Positions 1 through 9,179 of a stretch of DNA of 15,598 nt are shown in pieces. The position numbers and the translations under genes are program-made. Each line of letters starts with the position of its first letter. Positions within the stretch are counted from its first letter, which is position 1. Origin of the DNA: Blastomyces gilchristii SLH14081 (lineage: Eukaryota > Ascomycota > Eurotiomycetes > Onygenales > Ajellomycetaceae); assembly GCF_000003855.2 (NCBI RefSeq), contig NW_003101669.1, positions 730,790-746,387 on the forward strand, read 5' to 3'. The notes beneath the pieces are model-generated. The model saw only the letters and a program-made list of their open reading frames with translations, was not told the origin of the DNA and did no database searches.

Positions 1-257
1 ATAGTCTAAAAAAAACCTTAAAATGTCTAAAAATAGTAACTTTATGCCAAGAATGAGACTAAATGGGACCAAATGGGACCACTTTCTCATTTTTTTCAAG
101 TCATGGTTCCATTTTAAGATCTGATATATAGTCACTTTACATGTTTTTTTGATAGCCAGTCCCAGCGGGATTCACGCCAAGAAATGTATGGGACCAGACC
201 AAATGGGACCAAATGTGAAATTCATGGTCCCGGCGGCCAGTCTAGTTATGATATTAT
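1..257. repeat. CC/GG-rich flank with repeated AAATGGGACC motifs
   Basis: The decamer AAATGGGACC occurs at 61-70, 71-80 and 201-210, and the last copy is followed by AAATG again. Two related blocks begin GCCAAGAA (about 48 and 176), contain the decamer, and end in TCATGGTTCC or TCATGGTCCC. GGGACC at 205-210 and GGTCCC at 226-231 form a small inverted repeat, and AATGAGA / TCTCATT flank the first decamer pair. The stretch keeps many GG and CC dinucleotides, unlike the DNA to its right, so it either escaped the point mutation or is younger. It could be the end of a mobile element cut by the window edge; I do not recognise a family and see no credible coding region. Confidence 0.5.
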
Positions 258-262
258 GTAAG
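258..262. repeat. Target site duplication GTAAG, left copy (gypsy A)
   Basis: GTAAG directly precedes the TGTGG start of the left LTR and is repeated directly after the right LTR at 5909-5913. A 5-bp duplication is the usual size for Ty3/gypsy integrases. Confidence 0.85.
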
Positions 263-571
263 TGTGGCGGGCTGCGCCGAATCAATTATATAGACTATTT
301 CATTACACTTCACAGATTTCAACCGCTTCATTCTTGAATGTGTACACTCCGATTCTCAGCCATTCTCAATCACTGATCCTCAGCTGCTATGAACGCGTGT
401 ATATTCTTCTGCCTCAAAGCTCCACCGCGTACATCATCACATACATGTATAAATATTCATCTCAATCACTGATTCTTGCACTTTCTCTTTCTTTTCTTCT
501 CTAACATTTTTATCTTTGTTATATAAGACCTATTAATATTATACTGATCTATTCAGTGTAGGCCTCTTACA
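263..571 (+). repeat. 5' LTR of gypsy A
   Basis: It is 309 bp, TGTGGCGGGC to CTCTTACA. Against the 3' LTR I count by eye about 40 differences, no indels, and only one transversion. It still has a few CG and CC/GG sites, so it is less decayed than the internal region. A TATA-like box lies at 448-455, in the position expected for the U3 promoter. Confidence 0.92.
448..455 (+). promoter_or_regulatory. TATA-like box in 5' LTR (TATAAATA)
   Basis: TATAAATA lies at offset 185 of the LTR and is conserved at the same offset in the 3' LTR (5785-5792), although the bases just before it differ (ACATG against ACGCG). This would be the Pol II promoter of the retrotransposon when it was active. Confidence 0.55.
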
Positions 572-999
572 CTATAAAAATGTTTCATTGTCTTCTTATT
601 AGAAATGATTATTTATCAAGAGATATTCAAACATGTAACAATGCATAAGAAATAGAGAAACAGTTAAATAGTTAAGTGAACACTGAGTTCTCAGATAGAA
701 GCTTGCTCACCAGTCATTCTGACTCTGTAACAAGATCTTATGAAGAGAATAAGATCTTATAAGAGAATATTAGTAAAAGATCTGAGAGTTCTGACACTCA
801 GATATATGAGAATATGATTACACTTCTTCAGATATTATACATCTGATAAAACAATATAATCATGTTTAATAATAATATAAGAGAACTCTTGAGTGTGAGT
901 ATAGAGATGATATCACAGTGACTCTGAGCAATGTTGAAATTACAACAGTAATAGATAGCAGACATGCATGCAACTTAACAACTTCAATATAAAGAGATT

Positions 1000-1980
1000 C
1001 AATGATTAACTTATGTGATTTCAACATCTACAGAATTGAATACAAAAGTGCTGAAAGAATGCTTAGATACTCTCACATATTTTAATACTTTCAATCTCAC
1101 TCTCTACTCATCATGGAGAATGGAAATGCTCACAAAACTAAGTGTGAATGAAGATTTCATCAGTTTGTTAACTAATCAAGATTGATATATCAATGAATGA
1201 TTGAAGAATCATATGAAACAGAAGTTTTATTCATGAATAAAAGCATATGAATCAGTGTTGTGAATGTCTGATAATATCATGAAATATCTTGATATTCTGT
1301 TTCAAAACACTGTCATGTAATAGAAAGTATTAGATTGATTACAGAGTACTTAACAGAGAAACACTTCTCTTACAACATTCATTCCTGATTTCAATACCAA
1401 GATTCTAGAAGCAGATGATCAATCTTGAGAGAATTGAATGAAGATTAGCATGCTTAAGAAGACATTGACTTTTAAACTCTTACAGACTCTTGTAAGCATA
1501 GATGAAGATCAGACTTATAAAGACTTCTGCACACAGCTTCAGACATTAGATGACTGTCTTACCAAGCTCAAGAGTATACAGAACAGTGACAGAAGATGTT
1601 ATATCTCAGTCACTTATACACTCATGCTGAAGAGAAGTAACAGTAATGATGTAAATGTCATGAACTGAATAAATTCAAATGTCTATGCATAAGCAAGAGT
1701 TTTCACTGTTTGAATAGACTTTCAAGTTCTTGAGATCACTTCTGAGGAAGTCACTGATCAACATCAACATAAAGTATGCATTAACTGTAACAGATCAGAA
1801 CACATTGCTTTCAACTGCTGATTAATCTATGTGTCTTCATACTCAAGAGAAAGATCAGTGTCTTCTCATTCAAAGAATGAATCAGTGTCTGTCTGTGTCA
1901 ACCACATTACATTAGAGAAAGATTCAGAAGATAACTATGAGAATGTCTCAGTGAAACAGAGAAAAGATTAGCTCCTGTTC
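1000..1980 (+). pseudogene. Degraded gag of gypsy A
   Basis: This is the capsid/nucleocapsid region of the chromovirus. The firm evidence is a CCHC zinc knuckle at 1777-1818 reading CINCNRSEHIAFNC, spacing C-x2-C-x4-H-x4-C, which binds RNA in Gag nucleocapsids. The longest open piece upstream runs 1438-1668 (76 codons, MKISMLKKTL...), in another frame from the knuckle and with no recognisable domain by itself. The ends given are approximate. The leader between the LTR and about 1000 has no readable protein and contains short repeats such as two copies of AAGATCTTAT (about 734-760). Confidence 0.7.
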
Positions 1981-2040
1981 AAATTTATAAACAGAAGCTT
2001 GAAGAGATTGAATGATAATGATTTGAAGAGAAGATAGCAA

Positions 2041-2350
2041 TGAATGTGATTCTTGTATCTACTGTGATTAATAATATGTATAATATGAAAGCTATGATAG
2101 ACAGCAGTCTATATTACTATGCAATGATAAAATCTTCAGTTGTAAGACATTATAATCTTCAGTCTATTTTCTTATCAAAACTCTGACTTCTCACAGAATT
2201 TGATAATTTAAAGACATTTGTATCTATTACATGATGAAGCTGACTATAGATGTGAAAGAATATCAATGTGAAGATGTCTATGTATATGAAGTTAATAATC
2301 TTGATTATAATCTTATGTTAGAACTTGTCTGACTATCTGAATAAGACATC
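2041..2350 (+). pseudogene. Degraded retroviral-type aspartic protease of gypsy A
   Basis: AMIDSS is encoded at 2091-2108, where the family has the Asp-Ser-Gly active-site motif; the Gly is replaced by Ser, as a G-to-A change would give. About 250 bp downstream a segment reading DILLNA followed by TGA and NRSLIFSN matches the end of the protease domain, where a Trp is expected at the TGA. The protease would have cut the Gag-Pol polyprotein. It is in a different frame from the reverse transcriptase downstream. Ends are approximate. Confidence 0.65.
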
Positions 2351-2699
2351 TTGTTGAATGCTTGAAATAGAAGCTTGATATTCTCTAACAATGATAGAGT
2401 TCATAAAGATGATATTCACAAGATCATAGATCTGACACAGATCTCTGTCAATATGTATAAAATACTTCAAAAAAGAAGTCACTGATAGCAGAATTATATG
2501 ACAATCTATTTCATCAGTCTGACTAATATTAAAAAGACTTTAGAAAAGTTATTCTGTGTTATAATAACAGATTCTTGTACAAAACTCTCTCAATAATATC
2601 ATGAATATCTAGATGTCTTCTGACAAGACAATATTATAAATATATCTCTCTTACAAGGTTCTGAAGTGAATCACAGTATCAAGTTAGAGAAGAAGAATG

Positions 2700-3990
2700 A
2701 TAAGAATCTTGAATCATCATAAGACTCTCTTTACAACATATTCTGAGATGAACTTCTTCTTCTTTGAAAGACACTCAATGATCTATTAAATAAAGAATTC
2801 ATACATATTAGCAATTCTTCTGTCACAGTCTCTATTCTCTTTGCAAAGAAATCAGGTGAAGAACTCTGATTCTGTGTGAACTATTAAGAACTGAATAGAA
2901 TAACAAAGAAAGATCACTATCTGCTATCTCTTATCAATGAAACTCTAGCTCACATTGAATAAGCTCAATAATTTATAAAACTAGATGTCATCACTGTGTT
3001 TCATAAGATTCACATCATCAAAGAAGATGAGTGGCTTACAGCATTCTGAACATGATATGACCTCTTCAAATGAATAGTTACTCTCTTCAGACTGACTAAT
3101 ACTCTCAGTATATTTCAGAAGTATATCAACTGAGCACTCTGAGATTTTCTTGATAAATTCATATCTGCATATCTTAATAACATTCTCATCTTCACTGATG
3201 AGTTCAGAAAGGAATATCAAGAACATATATAAAGAGTATTACAATGATTACAAGAAGCAGGACTATTAATAGATATTGACAAATGTGACTTCAAAGTCAA
3301 GAGTATTAAAAATCTAGATTTTATCATAGAAGCTGGTAAGAAAATTCAAATGAATTCTGAGAAAGTCTCTGCTATTCTTAAATGAGAAGCTTCATATACT
3401 GTGAAAGATGTATAAAGCTTCATTGAATTTGCTAACTTCTATCAGTGATTTATATAAAACTTCTCAGATATCATAAGATTACTTACAGAACTTATTAAGA
3501 AGAACTCAGTATTTCAGTGATCAGTGAACACTGAAGCTGTATTCACACAGATGAAGAAGATATTCATCAATACTTCTCTACTAATAATATTTAACTCTGA
3601 TTATAAAACAGTTATTGAAGCTGACTTCTCTGACTATATTACAGAAATAGCTATATTATAATATGATAATGAAGATGTCTTACAATCATACACCTTCATG
3701 TCTAAGAAATTGAGTCCTGTCAAATGCAACTATGAGATCTATGATAAGAAACTTCTTACAATTATATACTGTCTAGAAGAATGAGACTCTGAACTCTGAA
3801 GTATTGCTGAATTTAAGATAATCACAGATCATAAGAATCTCAAGCACTTTATAACTATCTGTAAACTCACTGAATAACAGATATGATGATCTGAGTTCTT
3901 AAACTGCTTTTATTTTACAATACACTACTGTTCTGACAGTCAGAACTCAATGACAGATACTCTCTTATGATAAGAGTAAGATATATCATC
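2700..3990 (+). pseudogene. Degraded reverse transcriptase and RNase H of gypsy A
   Basis: The catalytic YLDD box reads YLNN at 3170-3181, followed by ILIFTDEFRKEYQEH, the usual sequence after the motif in fungal chromoviruses. Upstream pieces include FCVNY, LNRITKKDHY and FIKLDV (about 2870-2995). Both catalytic Asp of the box are now Asn, a G-to-A change that alone would kill the polymerase. After a connection region, RNase H begins near 3611 (VIEADFSDY; its first Asp at 3623), with [20 protein letters not shown] and ITDHKNLKHF behind it (to about 3855). All is one frame with many in-frame stops, mostly TGA at Trp or Arg positions. Confidence 0.9.
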
Positions 3991-4289
3991 TGATGTAACA
4001 GATACTTGCTGAATGAACTGAGAGCATCAGCTCTTAAACCTGAAGACACTAGTTGATTATGATGAGACTATTTATAACACTATACATGCTTTACTGATCA
4101 GAACATTCTTCAGATCTACACTGAATGAATTGTGGCATATAACAGCTCAAACTAATGAACTTCTTCAAGCACTTATTGAAGTAGTATATCAAGAAGTACT
4201 CTGATTTCCTTCAGAACTATATATAAGAACTGATATCTCAGAATGTTCAATCAATGATAATAACACTCTATAATTCTGTAAACAATACT

Positions 4290-5340
4290 GAGTCTCTCAC
4301 TCTGAACTCTTACACACTCAGATAATGCAAGAGATACATGATTCACTTATAACTGATTATTCAGGCTGTGAATAACTGTATAGAATAATCTTTCAAGAGT
4401 TCTACTGATCTGAGATATTAAACAGTATCAGACACTTTATCTGAAACTATAATCATTATTCTTCTATCATCTTGTGAAAGAACTGTAGAAAAGATCTGTT
4501 AAAATCACTTAATATCTCTGATAGAATCTGATGAGATATAATAATTGACTTTGCTGTTAATCTCTCTGAGAGTAAGAGTTGTAGAAACATTCTGATCATT
4601 GTGAATCAATTGAGTAAAGATATAATATTGAAATCTTGTGATAAGATGAATACTGAACAAGTCACTGAAGCTTTTCTACAGAGCTCATTCTATTGAATGT
4701 ATGAGTTACTGAGATCAATAGTATCAGATCAGAGTCATTAATTTGTAAGCACTCTCTGAACAAGAATCTGTCAAGTTCTCAAGATTATATACTGTCTGTT
4801 AACTGTCTATCACTCTGAGACTGATGATGTATCAGAACAGATAATTCACACTGTAAAGAACTATCTCTGTAAGTTCTGTAATCATCTGTAAGATAATTGA
4901 CATGATCTACTTCTACACAGAGAGATTGCTATCAATGAATAAGATGCTGTTTCAACAGATATAAGTCTGTTCTTTCTTACACACAGTTATCACATGAAAG
5001 TGTTAAATCTTCTAGAGATTATACAGTTCACACTGAACTCTCACAGTTCAATTCAGATTGTTAATAATATAGTAATAAAGCTCTGAGATATCTGTAACTG
5101 AGCAGAAGTCTTAATAACAGTCATGAAACAAGATCAAGAGAATTAAATTAATGTTTACTAAGATCTCACTGAATAATATAAGATAGAAGATCTGATATAA
5201 TTGAATCTTAAGAATATATAAATCACATATTCATCTTATATACTAGATTACTGTCATATCAGGTATAAAGTAATAGAAGTTCTAGATAATCATAACTATT
5301 ATCTTAACACATTATCAGAGATTTATAATATATTTCATAC
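4290..5340 (+). pseudogene. Degraded integrase of gypsy A
   Basis: The N-terminal zinc domain begins about 4313 with His (4313-4315 and 4337-4339). Its second His and its cysteines appear replaced (QNYNHY-type tail), consistent with G-to-A changes. The DDE core is readable: first Asp in IIIDFA (4547-4549), second in IVSDQSH (4727-4729), Glu in VSEQ (4835-4837). The last pair are 35 residues apart, the classic D-x35-E spacing. The C-terminal region reads YNIFHTSLL near 5328-5345. It is in the same frame as the reverse transcriptase. The enzyme would insert the cDNA with a 5-bp stagger, matching the GTAAG duplication. Confidence 0.9.
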
Positions 5341-5399
5341 AAGTTTGCTCTGCTGTACTGTTATTAATTCATTCTCTTCTCAACTGACTTCTGACTGAC

Positions 5400-5580
5400 A
5401 ATTACCAGGGATCATAGAAGAAGATAATAAGCTTGAGTGAGAGATTGAAGATATTCTCAATGAGAGATTATGCAGCTGCAGCTAACAATATCTTATGAAA
5501 TAAGTCAGCTATGATTAACTGACCTGAACTCTGAGTTCTGCATTATTTAAAACAGCAGTTCTTGATCAATGAAAACTGCT
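5400..5580 (+). pseudogene. Degraded chromodomain at the Pol C-terminus of gypsy A
   Basis: After GIIEEDNKLE the frame reads EIEDILNERL (from 5441), then QYLMK-stop-VSYD-stop-LT-stop, then SALFKTAVLDQ-stop. The pattern matches a chromodomain (aromatic cage and Trp-rich strand) with TGA at each Trp position. Chromodomains steer integration to heterochromatin in chromoviruses, which fits this repeat-dense setting. It shares the frame of the integrase. Confidence 0.82.
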
Positions 5581-5599
5581 TCTGGAAAGAAGAGACTAA
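5580..5599 (+). other. Probable polypurine tract region before 3' LTR
   Basis: The bases just upstream of the right LTR include GGAAAGAAGAGA, a purine run in the position of the plus-strand primer of LTR retrotransposons. The assignment rests on position and composition only. Confidence 0.45.
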
Positions 5600-5908
5600 T
5601 GTGACAGGCTACACTCAATCAATTATATAGACTATTTCATTACACTTCACAGATTTCAATCACTTCATTCTTGAACACATATGCTCTGATTCTTGGCCAT
5701 TCTTGATCACTGATTCTCAGCTGCTATGAACGCGTGTATATTCTTCCACCCCGAAGCTCCACCACATACATCATTACATACGCGTATAAATATTCATCTT
5801 GATCACTGATTCTCACACTTTCTCTTTCTTTCCTTCTCTAATGTTTTTATCTTTGTTATATAAGATCTATCAATATTATACTAATCTATTCAGTGTAGAC
5901 CTCTTACA
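5600..5908 (+). repeat. 3' LTR of gypsy A
   Basis: It is 309 bp, TGTGACAGGC to CTCTTACA, aligned without gaps to the left LTR. Many differences are paired: one LTR has CA where the other has TG (for example CTCAATC at 365-371 against CTTGATC at 5702-5708, and AACATT at 503 against AATGTT at 5840), as expected if CG was mutated on opposite strands in the two copies. Confidence 0.92.
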
Positions 5909-5913
5909 GTAAG
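5909..5913. repeat. Target site duplication GTAAG, right copy (gypsy A)
   Basis: It matches 258-262 exactly and immediately follows the ACA end of the right LTR. Confidence 0.85.
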
Positions 5914-6898
5914 TGAGAAATGATTTCATAGTCTCATTTAATATTATTCTCAATAATGAGATCAGAATGAAAATATAACTAAGAATTCAAATATATTCTT
6001 TATCTGAGACTAGATTTTTATTTGAAAAGTGAATCTGAGATCTTTAATATTTGAAATAACATAATTTGAAATTAATGTAATGAATACAAATTATAATTAG
6101 AAGTAATACTTTTAAATAACATAATAACTGTAAAGTTTGATTCTGATCTCAGACACAGTTATATAGTCAGTCTAGCTACTTTCTCTTAGTCAGATTAATC
6201 TACATCTTAAAATCCTGTATTTTCTGATTTACTGTCTTGAGTTCTATCTTAGTAGTAAGCAGATTGATATGTCTAGAGAGTAGAGCTATCTTCTCAATAT
6301 TCTGAATTATGAAGTGTATTTAAGACCTGAATAAGGTCTTAATTCTCTTCTTCTCTATCAGCTTCTGCTAATCAATTAGAGAATAGAAGTATTATTAAAA
6401 ATCATTATCTCTTAACAAATAAAAAACTTATCAGTTTTAACTTTTTTATCTTCTACTTTAATACTCTTTCAATCTTCTTCTGCTATTACTTATTTATAGT
6501 AATACTCTTCTTCTCTCTTTCTCTCTTTATTTTGATCTTAAATTATTCTCAGAACTTCTTCTGATCTCATTACTGCTGTATAAGACTCTTTACTATCTTC
6601 TTCTTCAATCTCTTATAAGCGGTGTTATCAGCATTGTTTCTATACTTAGTTCAGTCTAAATCTATCAGAAGTATTACTTAAAATCATTATTATTCTACTT
6701 ACTTACAGAGTCTCTTCAAGATATTATAATATGTCATATAATCTGTCTTCTCTTACTTAAATATCTTCTTCTTCTCTCTCTTCAATCTGTAATAGTACTT
6801 ATACACCTTGATGATCTGCAGAACTGCAGAATATTTAAAGAAGAATAACATGATTAATTTCAATAAGTATTGAAGAGAAGTGAAAATAGAAGAGATAA
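5914..6898. other. Decayed AT-rich DNA, possible minus-strand coding remnant
   Basis: No gene is recognisable. From about 6120 to 6850 the plus strand is pyrimidine-rich (many TCTTCTTC runs). The minus strand therefore reads as short Lys/Glu/Arg-rich pieces, such as VYKYYYRLKREKKKIFK near 6770-6810, broken by stops. This may be an old mobile-element ORF, but no family could be assigned. Short palindromes (TCTCA-ATAA-TGAGA near 5950) are present. Confidence 0.35.
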
Positions 6899-7001
6899 TT
6901 AGAAATAATATAATAATGATAATAATAATAATGATAATGATAATAATAATGATAATAATAGTAATAATGATAATGATGATAATGATAATAATAATAATAA
7001 A
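6899..7001. repeat. Trinucleotide microsatellite (AAT/GAT)n
   Basis: About 100 bp consist almost wholly of AAT, AATG and GAT units on the plus strand, imperfect and interspersed. It could be a simple repeat, or the tail of an AAT-tailed retroposon oriented plus; no matching tRNA-like head or target duplication was found for it. Confidence 0.8.
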
Positions 7002-7351
7002 AGAAAGAGTGCATTGAAATATATTACTGACTTATTAAATATAAAAAGACTTAAAGAAAATATTAACAGCTTTCAGAGATGTACAGAAATAGCTACAGTA
7101 TTATATAGTAATATTATCTTCATTTAATACATACACTGTTAATATTCTTTGTATACAGTTATTATATAATCTATATCAGAGATACATGCAGAAAACAGAT
7201 CTTTGTTACTAGAATAAATAATTACAGTAATTCTCTATTTTTATATTATAAAGATAAGTTATTCTCATTTCTTTCTTCTCTCTTTTCTCTTTTTCAATCA
7301 ATTACTAATTTCAAGCTGATATGAAAACTATTAAAACACTCTCAGAAATTC
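7002..7351. other. AT-rich DNA up to the SINE; possible start of an old ORF at 7321
   Basis: Most of this stretch shows nothing recognisable. At 7321 an ATG opens MKTIKTLSEIPKLK, then the SINE insertion interrupts it. Joining 7367 to 7764 (empty site) gives ...PKLKSID followed by TAA, and stops recur after that. It resembles the beginning of a mobile-element Gag only in a general way. Confidence 0.3.
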
Positions 7352-7362
7352 CCAAATTGAAG

Positions 7363-7367
<5 letters not shown>
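7352..7367. repeat. Target site duplication of the SINE, left copy
   Basis: CCAAATTGAAGAGTAT here is identical to 7748-7763. Up to two bases of the CC may belong to the element instead, so the true duplication is 14-16 bp, the size range typical of LINE-driven insertion. Confidence 0.85.
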
Positions 7368-7396
<29 letters not shown>

Positions 7397-7747
7397 TTTC
7401 ATTATACTCATATACAAGCGGAGCTTATGATGAGTCCTTGCGTGATGTTAAATACAGGTCAAGTGTTGATTATATAGAAGGAAATACAGGTGTTGAGACC
7501 ATGTCAAGATAACAAGAACATAGGAAAATACAAAGGAGTGACAATTAGATACATGCGATAATAACTTCTCAGCCCAGGAACATAGAGCAATTCATTGGAG
7601 CGATTTGTACACCTCTGTATTTATTAGAAACCTGAGGTGCTTGAGTTCCGGATTTAATGTATTCTCTGCGGGTTTCGAACCCACGCGCCTTGATTTCCCA
7701 CGCCAAGGCGCTACCGGGTGGCCGCATTAACCATTCGGTCACCGGGG
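7368..7747 (-). mobile_element. tRNA-related SINE-like retroposon with (AAT)n tail
   Basis: It is a 380-bp unit on the minus strand, bounded by a 16-bp direct repeat. Its 5' end (7747 downward) carries Pol III-type boxes: A box TGACCGAATGG (complement of 7731-7741) and B box GGTTCGAAACC (complement of 7671-7681). A body of about 250 bp is not recognised. Near the 3' end a bulged stem-loop lies at 7406-7435 (ACTCAT...AAGC-GGA-GCTT...ATGAGT). The unit ends in AAT repeats (plus-strand 7368-7395). It retains CG, CC and GG, unlike its surroundings, which fits a short or young insertion. It would have been mobilised in trans by a LINE. No coding capacity is supported. Confidence 0.82.
7671..7747 (-). 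other. tRNA-like head of the SINE (A and B boxes)
   Basis: Reading the minus strand, GCCCCGG-TG leads into the A box; a T-arm-like hairpin GTGGG-TTCGAAA-CCCGC contains the B box. Between them is a perfect 8-bp stem GCGCCTTG / CAAGGCGC (7685-7692 with 7704-7711) with an 11-nt loop, abutting the T arm with no variable loop. The sequence after the T arm does not pair with the 5' acceptor strand, so this is a tRNA-derived promoter rather than a functional tRNA gene. The parent tRNA is uncertain. Confidence 0.7.
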
Positions 7748-7763
7748 CCAAATTGAAGAGTAT
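7748..7763. repeat. Target site duplication of the SINE, right copy
   Basis: It is identical to 7352-7367 and lies next to the tRNA-like 5' end of the minus-strand element. Confidence 0.85.
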
Positions 7764-8179
7764 AGACTAATCAAATTTTAAATATAGAAGAAATTAAATT
7801 ATCTTCTACAGATTCAATTACTCATTTTCTCTTAAATGAAACAGCAGTTGTATTTCCTCTTTCTCTCAATTAAATGAAACATGGTCTGTGAAAAGTGAGT
7901 ACTATGTCAGATTATAATGATTAACACAGTCTCAGCATGCAGAACTGTATATATACAGTGCATACTGAACTGAGAGACTATGTAAGTTACAAATCAGTGA
8001 CAGCATCTCAGAAAGAGCTGTGCAGTATAAGAAAGCTATAACTCTCAGCTATGTATACAGAGAGTGAATTATTATAGTAAGTATATATATATTAAAATAA
8101 TACTTTTTAATAATACTCAGTTTCTGATATAATGAAAATAGAGTCTCTCTGTAAGATCTGTTTTTATCAGAAGTTAGAA
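7764..8179. other. Decayed AT-rich DNA without recognisable genes
   Basis: No frame gives a known domain. The stretch continues the sequence interrupted by the SINE and has almost no CG, CC or GG. A partly palindromic segment ACTGTATATATACAGT lies around 7946-7961. Confidence 0.4.
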
Positions 8180-9093
8180 AATCTTATATTTCTTAAGATT
8201 ATCTTCACACATCTTATTTATAAAATCAATGAGAGAAATCATTGATTTCAGTATTCTTGTAAGAATAAGTGCTCACAGGCGATTATTCAGGTGTTTGCAG
8301 CTTGGCATAATATATACTGTTAACTACTAGAAGTATTCACAGTAGAAAGATAAAATGTAGAGGTTAAATGTATAATAGCATTCAAGCTGAGTTATGAATA
8401 GTATTTGTGAACTTCAGTCTATATAGTTGTGTATAGTTAAGAGCTACTAGCTCTATTAATTATATAAGAGATAGAAATAGAGATAAAGAATCTGTAAGAA
8501 GTAAGATTTCTTACATACTCTCTTCTCTCTAAGACTTCATCTGTGAAGTCTTTCACTGAGTGACTTCATAGAATCAGCTCAGCACTGCAGTGATACTTAC
8601 TAAAAATTCTTCATATTTATAAAAAATCTCAGTGAGGAAAAATCTCTTATTACTATAAAGAGAAAAGAGTCTGTCACTCAGTTTCTTATTCTGTGAGATT
8701 CTTTGTAATCTATAGATTCTTCTCTGACTATCACACAGATTCATCTCATATCTTTTATATAGAAGAATTTCAGTTGACTCTTAATCATTTTTATAAGATT
8801 CTTGTGTGATCATCACATAGATTCATCTCACAGATGAATCACTCTCTGTGAGATTACTCTTATTAAAGAGAAGTATTTGTAAGTTAATCTTTTACTCATT
8901 CTCATAAATCATTGTTCTTTAATACTATAGAATTGTGAGAAATTTTTCATTCTTTTATTAACTTTATAGAATTGTAGAGTTAAGATGTCTGCAGTCTGCA
9001 ATCACTCTTTATAGTTATATAGAAAGATTCAGGCCTGTGATTCATAATCACTTCTATTTACTAGAGTAATCTGACTGTTTCATGAGATTACTC
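8180..9093. repeat. Cluster of perfect short stem-loops
   Basis: At least eight perfect inverted repeats with short loops lie in 0.9 kb: 8180-8200 (6 bp), 8223-8248 (10 bp, AAATCAATGA-GAGAAA-TCATTGATTT), 8493-8515 (8 bp), 8531-8552 (9 bp, loop TCTG), 8820-8840 (8 bp), 8825-8854 (9 bp, overlapping and exclusive with the previous one), 9037-9051 (6 bp) and 9064-9093 (9 bp, 12-nt loop). No protein is readable across them. Their origin is unknown; a structured untranslated region of an old element or chance enrichment in low-complexity DNA are both possible. Confidence 0.6.
8714..8830. repeat. Pair of 35-bp direct repeats, 82 bp apart
   Basis: 8714-8748 and 8796-8830 align without gaps with 5 differences in 35 (both start AGATTCTT and end AGATTCATCTCA). 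The second copy feeds into the stem-loop pair at 8820-8854. This looks like an old local tandem duplication. Confidence 0.65.
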
Positions 9094-9179
9094 ACAGTAT
9101 AAGTAAATCTCTCTAGAGTAGTATAAATATTTCAGATCTGTTTATAAAATTTTATCTTCTTTTTTCTTTTTCTGTAACA

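Larger units (their letters stand above)
263..5908 (+). mobile_element. Full-length Ty3/gypsy chromovirus (gypsy A), mutated
   Basis: This is a 5,646-bp LTR retrotransposon with equal-length 309-bp LTRs (263-571 and 5600-5908), both starting TGT and ending ACA, flanked by GTAAG. Remnants follow the order gag zinc knuckle, protease, reverse transcriptase, RNase H, integrase, chromodomain, which defines the Ty3/gypsy chromovirus type. From reverse transcriptase to chromodomain the translation stays in one frame for about 2.8 kb but is broken by dozens of stops, mostly TGA where the family has Trp. CpG and CpC/GpG are nearly absent from the interior. The copy cannot encode working proteins. I see no convincing tRNA primer-binding site after 571. 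Confidence 0.93.

Noticed and set aside
2981..3226. 81-codon minus-strand ORF
   Set aside because: It is the antisense shadow of the gypsy A reverse transcriptase, which carries the conserved motifs on the plus strand.
6899..7001. Tail of a third AAT-tailed retroposon
   Set aside because: No tRNA-like head, stem-loop or flanking duplication could be matched to it; kept only as a microsatellite.
7426..7470. Hammerhead-ribozyme-like core (ATGATGAGTCC) in the plus strand of the SINE
   Set aside because: The stem II partner and the GAAA box are missing downstream, and the match is on the strand opposite to the SINE; chance match.
7569..7751. 60-codon minus-strand ORF across the SINE head
   Set aside because: It lies over the tRNA-like A and B boxes and is explained by non-coding SINE sequence.
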